This document shows, in pieces, positions 33,382 to 43,512 of a stretch of 43,512 nt of DNA. Numbering within the stretch: position 1 is the first letter of the stretch; each line of letters begins with the position of its first letter. This DNA is from Mycoplasmopsis felifaucium ATCC 43428 (GTDB taxonomy: Bacteria > Bacillota_I > Bacilli_A > Mycoplasmatales > Metamycoplasmataceae), in contig NZ_JHXS01000008.1 in assembly GCF_000687775.1 (NCBI RefSeq), positions 1 to 43,512 of the forward strand. Direction: 5' to 3'. A program made the translations under genes and the position numbers. Under the pieces are notes generated by a model. That model was not told where the DNA came from. It saw nothing but the letters and a program-made list of their open reading frames with translations, and made no database searches.

Positions 33382-33439
33382 ATTTTAATGTACTTTTATA
33401 TTTTTATATTGTGTAATATAACTTTTTTAATAATAAATG

Positions 33440-35776
<2,337 letters not shown>

Positions 35777-35784
35777 AATACTCC

Positions 35785-36468
35785 TTAAAATAAGTGATTC
35801 TTATTGGTTATAAAATTAGTGTTTTTGTTTAATTTAATAATTATAAATATAATTATTGAATTGATTAAAAGATTAATAAAATTAAACGATAAATAAATCG
35901 TTAGCGATCCAGCAAAATAATTGTTTATATTCAAAAACAAACCTTTAAATTTATCTCATTGTATAACCATTGAATTATATGTTGCTGGTAAGTTTGGAAG
36001 CTGATTAAATAATTTGAAATATCAAGGTGTAAATAAAAATATGTTAAATAAAATCATTAAAATAATTGTGATTAGTGAAGATATGCTTAACTTTAAAATA
36101 ACGAAAGATGCTTTATTATAGTCTTTTTGGCTTAAACATAAATTCATTATGTGAAATATTGTTATATAAATAACTTGTGAAATTGCGAGAATAAAATGTC
36201 CTAAAATACCTATATAACTATATCCAAGCGATCCATAACTTGGCCCAATTAGCATAAATAATAAAATTAATAAATATGAATAACGTAAGCCAACAATCAT
36301 TGTTGAAACAGTTATAACAACTAATGAAAAGTCAAATTTTAAGAAAGATGCAATCGGAAATGCAAAGAATTTGGAACAAATAAAATTGACTAAAATAGCT
36401 ATAGCAAAGAGAAATCCAGAAATAGCAATTTTATATACGATTCTATTTGAATAATAGATTTTAGACAT
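35785..36468 (-). CDS. ECF transporter S-component-like membrane protein (MPN527-like)
   Basis: 227 residues, five or six hydrophobic segments, no cytosolic domain. The N-terminal pattern, a TM helix (AISGFLFAIAILVNFI) followed by FPIASFLKFDFSLVVITVSTMIVGLRYSYLLILLFMLIGP, is characteristic of ECF substrate-binding (S) subunits. In that family an IP-x-x-LK-x-D segment follows helix 1. These pair with a shared EcfT/EcfA module, not seen here, to import vitamins or nucleobase-type compounds. The substrate is unknown. Its start overlaps the upp stop (TAATG), which makes a uracil- or nucleobase-related substrate worth considering. The MPN527-like label is from memory. Confidence 0.8.
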
Positions 36469-37094
36469 TATTTAGTACCAAAAATACGATCTCCTGCATC
36501 GCCTAAACCAGGCTCGATATATTTTTTATCATTTAATTTGCCATCTAACGAAGCTAGATAGATGTTAAAGTCTCTACCGAAGTGTTTTTCAATATTTTCA
36601 ACACCTTCATTAACTCCTACAAGGCAAATTAATGAAATATTAGTAAAGCCATCTGATTTAAGTTTTTTAATAGCATCAACAGCACTATTGCCTGTTGCTA
36701 ACATAGGGTCAACTACAAAAATATAACTATCTTTACTTACTACAGGAAGCTTATAAAAATATTCGTGTGGTTCGTGAGTAGTTTCATCACGATACATGCC
36801 AATATGACCAACTCTAGCTTCAGGAATTAGGTTTAACAAACCATCAACCATACCTAGGCCAGCTCTTAAAATAGGTACAAAAACTATTTCTTTATCAAAT
36901 GTTTTGCCTTCATATTTATGTTCTAAAGGTGTAATAATTTCTCTTGTTTTAGTTTGATATTCTCTAAGAATTTCAAAAACCATTAAAGATGCAATTTCGT
37001 TTAGATTTTTTCTGAAAATTGAATGATCAGCATTTTTATCTCTCATATTTGTTAATTTAATATCAATTAATGGGTGCTTTAATACGTGTAACAT
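36468..37094 (-). CDS. upp: Uracil phosphoribosyltransferase
   Basis: Converts uracil and PRPP to UMP. 208 residues, family standard. It has LKHPLIDIKLTNMRDKNADHSIFRK at the N-terminus, VFVPILRAGLGMVDGLL, the PRPP motif VDPMLATGNSAVDAI, and a C-terminal YIEPGLGDAGDRIFGTK, the uracil-binding loop. It heads the upp / ECF S / leuS unit. Uracil released by the pyrimidine phosphorylase at 4665 would be a substrate. Confidence 0.97.
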   Translation of the reverse strand: MLHVLKHPLIDIKLTNMRDKNADHSIFRKNLNEIASLMVFEILREYQTKTREIITPLEHKYEGKTFDKEIVFVPILRAGLGMVDGLLNLIPEARVGHIGMYRDETTHEPHEYFYKLPVVSKDSYIFVVDPMLATGNSAVDAIKKLKSDGFTNISLICLVGVNEGVENIEKHFGRDFNIYLASLDGKLNDKKYIEPGLGDAGDRIFGTK

Positions 37095-37147
37095 TTTATA
37101 CCTCGCTTATTTCTTTAATAATATTTTATAGTTATTTTTAAAAATAT

Positions 37148-37172
37148 ATAAAAATAGTCCCTAAAGGGACTA
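37148..37172 (-). terminator. Terminator of ssb
   Basis: Arms TAGTCCC and GGGACTA (37155-37161, 37166-37172) around a 4-base loop. Read leftward it runs into a T-rich stretch. Confidence 0.85.
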
Positions 37173-37176
37173 AATG

Positions 37177-37725
37177 TTAATCTTCGTCATCAAAATCCAT
37201 TTGGAAATTAATTTCGTGTAATTGATTTGTTGTTTGTGAAGGGCTACCAGTGAATTTATCGTCATCCATAAATGTATCAAAATTAATATTTTGAGTGTTT
37301 TGGTTCGTTTTTAAATTTTGTTGTGTTGTTTGATAATTGGTTTTATTGTTATTAGCAAAATAAGTTGTACTATTTGGATCAAAATTTGGATTATGTCTTT
37401 GTTCTCTAACTGAACGAGGTTCTAAGAAGTGGAAGCCGTCGACTCTAATTTCTACATTTGTAATTTGTTGTCCATTAACTTCTCTTGTTGATGTAACTAC
37501 TGCTCCTTCAATCATGACTAATGAGCCTTTGGGTGCGTAATTAGCCATTAAATCAGCAGTTTGTCTTCAAGCTACTAATGGTACAAAATCTGTAACTTCA
37601 GTATCAATTGTACTATTTCTTCTTATAGCTAATCTAGCTCTTGCGTATGAAACGCCACTTGATGTTTTTGATAATCTAATATCGTTTGCGATACGTCCAA
37701 CTAAAATTGCTTTGTTATAATTCAT
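37177..37725 (-). CDS. ssb: Single-stranded DNA-binding protein
   Basis: Coats single-stranded DNA in replication and repair. 182 residues. The OB fold spans about 1-110: MNYNKAILVGRIANDIRLSKTSSGV, VPLVAWRQTADLMANYAPKGSLVMIEGAV. Then comes a Gln/Asn/Thr-rich linker (about 115-150) and an acidic C-terminus ending MDFDDED. Typical tips end in DIPF or DLPF; here the terminal Pro-Phe is absent, although a Phe stands four residues earlier. It is last in rsmE-pepO-ssb, 34 bases after pepO. Confidence 0.95.
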
Positions 37726-37759
37726 AATAACTCCTTCAAAATATATTTATAAATATATT

Positions 37760-39703
37760 TTATCAAATTTTTACTCTTTTCGCTTTAGGTAATCACATCT
37801 TATCAGATGATTTGATGTTAAATGTTTCGTAAAACTTATCTAAATTTTTAACTTGAATATTAGCTCTTAATTTTTGCGGTGCGTGAACATCGCTGGCTAA
37901 TAATAATTCTGCAGTTTGTTTTTTGAATTTTCCTCTTCAAACAATTGCTCAGTTTTTAAAGAAATCCTCGTAGTTACATTTTGGGTTAAATGAAGCAGCT
38001 TCTAAAGCACATGAAATACCACCAGCATCGGCAATATTTTCAGAAACAGTAAGTTGCCCATTACATTTACCGAATTCAGTTTTTTGGCCTTCAAATAATT
38101 CAATCATACTTTTGGCTTTTTCGTTAAATGTTTTAAAGTCTTCTTCTGTTCATCAAGAGTTTAAATTTCCTTTTTCATCAAAGTTTGCTCCATTATTATC
38201 AAAAGCGTGACTAATTTCGTGAGCAATAACAGCTCCAATACCACCATAATTTGCTGATTCTGACTGTTTTATACTATAAAACGGTGCTTTTAGAATACCG
38301 GCAGGAAAGACAATGTGGTTCATGCTTGGGTTAAAATATGCATTAACTTCAGCAGGAGACATACCTCAATAATTCTTATTAATAGGTTCTTTATATTGAG
38401 CCATATTTCATTTTGAATAAACTACATTCATAGCCATAATATTGCTAATTAAATCTCCGCCTTTTGCATAATTTTTGATTTTATAATCGGCATAAAATGG
38501 TTGAATTTCGTTAGGATAACCAACATGTACACCTAAGGCAGAAAGTTTTTCAATTGCTTTAATTTTTGTTTGTTTACCTAATCAATCATTTTCAAAAAGT
38601 CTTGTTTTATAAACATCAATCATTTTTGAAATCATTTGTTCAACATCTTTTTTAGCTTTACTTCCAAAATGTTGTTCTGCATAATAAGTTCCAACAGGAA
38701 TACTGAATTGTTTGTATGCTAAATTAAAGGCAGCTTTCTCTTTTGTTGAAGGTTTCTTTTGTCCACTAATTACTCTATTAAATTCGCTTACTATTAAACG
38801 GCAATCTTCATTTAAAGCGTATGAAAACTTAACGATCGTTTTTAAAAGCATTCAAGATTTTAATTTTTTAAATGTTTCGTTATTAACTATTTTATCAATG
38901 TTTTGGACAAATTTAGGGTAGTAAACATTAATAATATCTAACTCTTTATTAGGTACAATTTTCTTTAAAACTGCTTCAAAATCAATGATTGATGAGCATT
39001 TTTTCAACATATCTAATGTATATGGATTATGCAATTTAACCATATCTGCAAGTTCTAATGAGCTTGGGCTAAATTCTACTAATGAAGCGTCAAATTCAAG
39101 TGTTTCCTCAACTATTTTTTGGTTTTTCTTTTCATCATCATAGTAATAGCTTAATAATTTCATTGCCATTTTTCTATAAGCGTCCAAAATCACCTGTTTC
39201 ATAGGGTTTTTCTCATCATAGTAAGATTTTTCAGGAAGGATTAAATCGGCACCAGCAAAGCCAATTATTTGATCTTCTGAATCTTTAAAGTTTTGAATAA
39301 CTCCAAAATCAAAAGGCAATGGAATCGCTCTGTGGAAGAAATAGTCATATTGTTCAATTAATTGATCTAATGATTTAACGGAAAGCAATCTTTTAAGAGT
39401 AGGAACTAATGGTTTAACTCCCAATTCTTCTCTTTTTGCAAAATTACTTGCCATAGCTGAAAATTCAGCATAGTTTTCTAAAGTTGAGTTATTAATTTTT
39501 TTACTTTTAAGGCTTTCAATTAGCTTTTTTGTGTCATTCATTAAGATTTTTTCATTCTTAATATATATTTCGTAAAATGCACCTGTAGAGCCTCTATCTT
39601 GAGGGATTTTAGCTGTTTCTAATCATTTAGCATTCACAGCTTCATAAAAGTCATCTTCTAATCTAACTTTTTGTTCTAGTTCATTATTTAATAATTTTTC
39701 CAT
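37760..39703 (-). CDS. pepO: M13-family zinc metallopeptidase (PepO/neprilysin type)
   Basis: Peptidase that cleaves short peptides, probably feeding on host-derived peptides. 647 residues, family standard for bacterial PepO. The zinc site is HEISH at 495-499 with a third ligand in SENIADAGG (E555). The substrate-binding region [18 protein letters not shown] and the C-terminal [16 protein letters not shown] with conserved Arg are intact. The final Trp is UGA, directly before the UAA. There is no signal peptide or TM helix, so it is likely cytosolic, unlike animal neprilysin. AGGAG precedes the ATG, 8 bases after rsmE. Confidence 0.96.
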
Positions 39704-39711
39704 TGTATCTC

Positions 39712-40386
39712 CTATTCTCTAATGTTAGAGAGCATATATAAACAAGCTGTTTCAGCACGTAAAATAGTTTTACCTAAAGAAACTATTTTACAGCCGTATT
39801 GGTTAGCTAATTCTACTTCTTCTTTTGAAAAACCACCTTCAGGTCCTACCAAAATAACTGAATTAGTTTGTAAATGTGTTATTTGATTTTCTGCATTTGT
39901 ATTTTCATAGGCAAAATATAAATTAAAGTTTTGATAACTTTTTAAAATTTCTTCTAAAGTCATAATGTCAGTATATTCAGGAATAATATTTCTAAAACTT
40001 TGTTCAGCGGCATTTTTAATAATTTCTTTAAATCTGTCAACCTTTTTAGCTAAATCATACTTTACTATAGTTTGATCAGTAAATTTAGTGTTCATTGGAA
40101 TTATTTTCGTTACACCTAACTCAGTAGCTTTCTGAAGAATTCATTCATATCTTTTAATTTTAATAATAGGAACAGCCAAAATTACTTGTTTATTGTACTC
40201 GTGGTCAATTTCTAATTTATTTAAAATCTTAGCCTTTTTATCCTCTAGAATACATTCATAAAATGAACCTTCATAATTACATAAAAAATGATCTTTTTCA
40301 AGTCTTGCACTTTTAATATGTTGCATTATTTCATTATCTAAAATGAAAAAGTCATTTTCTTTATTTTTTACAAAAAATCTATGCAC
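39712..40386 (-). CDS. rsmE: 16S rRNA (uracil-1498-N3)-methyltransferase
   Basis: Methylates N3 of U1498 in 16S rRNA; SPOUT-fold enzyme with an N-terminal PUA-like domain. 224 residues. MHRFFV at the start is the family hallmark; the SAM-binding knot is ILVGPEGGFSKEEVELA and SLGKTILRAETACLYMLS. ILQKATELGVTKIIPM is a further signature. The start codon is GTG (40386), preceded by GGAAAGG. An upstream ATG in another frame runs into a stop at once. It is the first gene of a leftward run to ssb. Confidence 0.94.
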
Positions 40387-40401
40387 TTTACCTTTCCATT
40401 G

Positions 40402-40417
40402 CTTATATTAATATAAG
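40402..40417. repeat. 16-base perfect palindrome upstream of rsmE
   Basis: CTTATATTAATATAAG lies 16 bases before the GTG start. It overlaps the likely promoter or leader. In such AT-rich DNA a palindrome of this length is only suggestive of an operator. Confidence 0.45.
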
Positions 40418-40483
40418 TATTTTACTAAATTATTAATATTAATATAATGGCATTATTTTATTATTTAGTTTAGCTTTTTTAAA

Positions 40484-40514
40484 AACATAATAAAAATCAA
40501 CCGAATGGTTGATT
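40484..40514 (-). terminator. Terminator of hsdM
   Basis: Arms AATCAACC and GGTTGATT (40495-40502, 40507-40514), loop GAAT, followed leftward by a T-rich stretch. It lies 6 bases after the hsdM stop, so hsdM is a single-gene unit and no hsdS follows. Confidence 0.85.
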
Positions 40515-40519
40515 AGAAA

Positions 40520-43075
40520 TTATTTTTTAAGTAATTTTTTGAACTCAAGAAGACCTTGCATATCAAATTCATTGCCAGTTAATTCATCTATCATTCCTGA
40601 AATAACTGATTGAGTTTCTTCAATTTCGTTTTGGATGCTTTGATATGTAGCATCATATTTATGGCCAACTTTTTCAATATTACGTTCAAAATCAGTAAGC
40701 ATTTGTAATGGTAATTGTTTAATATTTTCAACTAATGGTGTAATTCATTTTTCAGAAAGAAGTAAGCTAATTTCATCTTCATTTAGATTGTTAATAATTT
40801 CTACACATCTAGATTGAATTGTTACACCCATTTCTTTAATTTGTTTTGCAAGACTTGAATTTGAGCTTAATAATTCAGCAACTTTCATAGCTTTAGCTTC
40901 AGCAGAATTTTCCAAAAAGACTGTTTTTTTGTTCTTTTTGGCAAAATCATTAACTTGTTTATTTACAAAATCTGTTTCATCTTCATTAATTAAATCGCCT
41001 AATGCTGTTTTATCGTCTTCAGATAAATCTTCAAAAATTGATTTAATTTCATTTGCATTTTGTTCAAGTTGATTATTGTATTGTTCTAATTGTTTAGTTT
41101 CTGAAATCAAGAATAATTTTTCAATTAAAGCAAACGGAATAACATGCCCATCCATACGGTCAACTGTCTCTTGTTTCTTTTGGTTTAGCTTGTAAAATGT
41201 ATCAATTTGACGGATTGGGTTGTTATTTTCGTTTGTTTCAGTATTGATAATTTCAAAATCAGTGCTAATTATACTGTAAGCATCATCAATTTTTTCATAT
41301 GCATCATATTTATCAATTAAAGGAATATTTTCTAATCTTGTAAAGATTTCATCAGTAATAAAGTTTTCTTCTTTTGTAATATCTACAAATTGCATATTAT
41401 CAATTAATTCACGTTTTAATCATTTATCGATGTCTTCGAATGAATTGTTGAATTTAGTGATGTATTCTTTAACATCTTTGTTGTTTAGGATTGTTTCATT
41501 GATGTTTTCGACTTTTAATTTTGAATAATTTGAATTTAATTTTTCAAATAAATCATCCTTTAATGAAGGGAATATATCTCAGAATTTATTGTATTTTTCA
41601 ATATCTCCATTAGGTACACCGCCAAACATTGATGAATATAAATCGTACGATTCGTTTCTATTATTCGAATCAACATAACGAGGGATATTTAAGTTGTAAT
41701 CATTTTCACGAATTGTTTCTTTTGGAACAACGCTTGAATAACTTGGAATTGATACTCTATTAATAACTGTATCTGCAATTTTCTTAATATCTTTAGCACG
41801 TAATTTGTTTTTATCATCCGCTTTAACGAAACCTTTAGAAGCGTCAATAACTAATATATCGTTAGTAGGTCTATTTTTCTTAAGAATTAAAATACAGGTT
41901 GGAATACTTGTACCGAAGAAAATATTTGCAGGTAAGCCAATAATTGCGTCAATATTATTATTTTCAATTAAATTTCTACGAATTTTACCTTCTTCGTTTC
42001 CTCTAAATAATACACCATGTGGTAAAACAATAGCCATGATACCATCACTTTCAAGGTGGTATAAATCGTGTAATAAGAATGCAAAATCAGCTTTAGATTT
42101 AGGAGCTATTCCATAGTTTTTAAAACGTCTGTCTTCGGCAGGTTCTCATTTTTGAGAATATGGAGGGTTAGAAACAACTGCGTCAACTAATAAAGGTTTT
42201 TGGTCTGATTCATCAATTGGTCAGTCATCAACTAAGGTATCAGCATTTTTAGCTTTAATATTAGCTGGATTAATGTCATGCATAACAAGGTTCATTCTTG
42301 TTAAACTGTAGGTGTTTTCTTTTAATTCTTGTGCAAAGTAAGTAATCTTATCTTTATTAATGTATTTTGAAGCACTATTACCGATTGTAATTAATAATGA
42401 ACCTGAACCACTAGTAGGGTCATAAATTTCAATTGAATCACGATCTTTTAAATGGTGTGCAATAATTTCAGACATAACTTGTGAAACTTCGTGTGGTGTA
42501 TAGAATTCACCTGCTTTTTTACCAGCGTTTGATGCAAATTGATTAATTAAGTATTCATAAATAAAACCTAAAACATCATAGCCTTGTTTACCATCAGTTG
42601 GAATTGGTTCAATAATGCTTAAAAGTTGTTTGATAGTTTTAGTTTGGCTTCCTGAAGTGTCTCCTAATTTAGATAAACCTAATTGCAATGTATCAAAAAT
42701 ACCGTCATAAATATTTTGATAAATTGACTTATCAGAGCTTGCTAAACGTTTAAATGAAGAAATTGCATCCCTTACATTAGCAATTTCAAAATTAGGATCT
42801 TCAACTCAGTATGTAAATAAGTTATTGTATGAAATAAAGTATCCGTGCGTTCTCAAGCAGTCTGTAACAATATTTTCATTTTCTTCGTTTAAATTTTCCT
42901 TAATTCATTCATCGTCTGCACCTAAAGTGTCTTTACAATAAGAAATTAGTTTGTCTGATAAAAATTTGTAAAAAATAAGGCTTAAGATGTAATCTTTATA
43001 TTCGCTAGCTTCAATTTTGCTACGCATATTATTAGCTGATTCTCAAATTCTAGCAGCTAACTCTTGTTTATTCAT
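40520..43075 (-). CDS. hsdM: Type I restriction-modification methyltransferase subunit M (HsdM)
   Basis: N6-adenine methyltransferase subunit of a type I R-M complex. 851 residues, much longer than the ~500-530 of classical HsdM; longer forms exist. The N-terminal HsdM_N domain (ELAARIWESANNM, YKDYILSLIFYKFLSDKL) is followed by GEFYTPHEV (190-198), SAM motif I DPTSGSGSL at 219-227, catalytic NPPY at 303-306, and FGTSIPTCILIL. After about residue 480 comes a helical, Asn/Glu-rich extension with probable coiled coils, ending EFKKLLKK. All breaks in the standard code are UGA Trps. GGAGG precedes the ATG. It lies just inside the right IS copy. No hsdS follows; a terminator closes the unit. Confidence 0.95.
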
Positions 43076-43258
43076 ATTACCTCCAATATATTCTAAATAT
43101 TAAATATTAGTATTATTATAAATTTTATTTTATATAAAGTTATCTTTTTAATTTAATTATTGCAGTTATAAAATGCAATAGTGAGGTTCCGCCTAAAACG
43201 ATAAATAATAAAAATCTATTTTAATAATAGACTATTGCTTAGAAAGCAATAGAAAAGA

Positions 43259-43274
43259 TTGCCTTATAAGGCAA
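43259..43274 (-). terminator. Hairpin downstream of the transposase in the right IS copy
   Basis: The same 16-base palindrome as in the left copy (TTGCCTTATAAGGCAA), 31 bases after the transposase stop, with T-runs on the exit side. Confidence 0.55.
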
Positions 43275-43304
43275 AAAAGATGATTTTTTAATGAATTTTA
43301 TAAA

Positions 43305-43512
43305 TTATCTGAATTGTCGTTTCATATTAATGAACGAGTTTGAAATTTTCTCTAACTGAGAAGGCTTGAAATTTTTATAATTTCAGTCAGCGATATTGTA
43401 CCTTTCAATTTTATTAATTCTTTCTTGAATTATATCCATATCACTTTGAGTGAATTTATCCATAGATGTACCTTTTGGGATAAATCTTCTGATAAAACGA
43501 TGTGCATTTTCT
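43305..43512 (-). CDS. IS30-family transposase, C-terminal fragment (cut by window edge)
   Basis: About 69 residues are visible. ENAHRFIRRFIPKGTSMDK contains the likely catalytic Glu of the IS30 DDE triad and the RRFIPKGT signature. It continues to NMKRQFR and stops at 43305, a longer end than the left copy, so this one is more likely to be the intact version. The 5' part is outside the window. Confidence 0.82.

Larger units (their letters stand above)
43166..43512 (-). mobile_element. IS30-family insertion sequence, 3' part (right copy, inverted)
   Basis: Reverse complement of the left copy with scattered differences. It contains the transposase C-terminus, the conserved hairpin at 43259-43274, and an inner end at about 43166-43167 where similarity to the left copy stops. 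The window ends inside the element. hsdM starts about 90 bases further in. Confidence 0.85.

Noticed and set aside
33404-33421. AT hairpin (TTATATT-GTGT-AATATAA) between leuS and lon as a terminator of leuS
   Set aside because: On the leuS side the T-run precedes the hairpin instead of following it; the stem is all A/T. It may still be part of the lon promoter region.

Overview
The window is a low-GC chromosomal segment from a mollicute that reads UGA as tryptophan (translation table 4). Every long gene is cut in the standard code at UGA, and these codons fall where conserved Trp residues belong, such as the triosephosphate isomerase GNWKMN motif and the alanyl-tRNA synthetase FWDVGSG motif. 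UGG is rare. Gene content, tail-anchored lineage-specific proteins, an M13 peptidase and IS30-type elements fit the Mycoplasma hominis/synoviae/bovis (Mycoplasmopsis) side of the group. The species cannot be fixed by eye.

Layout: both window ends lie inside copies of one IS30-family insertion sequence in inverted orientation, with the transposase 3' ends pointing inward (about 1-331 and 43166-43512). Just inside them are hsdR (left, + strand) and hsdM (right, - strand) of a type I restriction-modification system. No specificity gene (hsdS) is visible. Between them is mostly housekeeping DNA: a deoD-pdp-deoC nucleoside salvage operon; a tail-anchored protein; tpiA and ligA; a two-TM protein; a leftward operon S1-protein / PGI-like pseudoenzyme / pgi / fpg / smr; a larger paralogue of the tail-anchored protein; a rightward information-processing cluster glyS-dnaG-sigA-nif3-like, then mnmA-alaS-ruvX-methyltransferase-like-greA-hpt and dut; and a leftward block lon, leuS, an ECF S-component, upp, ssb, pepO, rsmE, hsdM. 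Hairpins mark most operon ends, several of them shared by convergent genes.

How the genes work together: deoD, pdp, deoC, upp, hpt and dut form most of a base and nucleoside scavenging network, as expected of an organism without de novo nucleotide synthesis. deoC output (glyceraldehyde 3-phosphate) and tpiA/pgi feed glycolysis. ligA, fpg, ssb, dnaG, ruvX and smr serve DNA replication and repair; sigA and greA serve transcription; glyS, alaS, leuS, mnmA and rsmE serve translation; lon, under a CIRCE operator, serves protein quality control.

Most notable: a tandem PGI homologue that has lost every recognisable active-site motif; a LeuRS whose editing (CP1) domain is present but lacks its catalytic motifs; two paralogous tail-anchored proteins of unknown function; a CIRCE element upstream of lon; probable leaderless transcripts for dut and the S1 gene; and a type I R-M system split across the two IS-bounded ends. 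No tRNA, rRNA, CRISPR array or clear riboswitch was seen.
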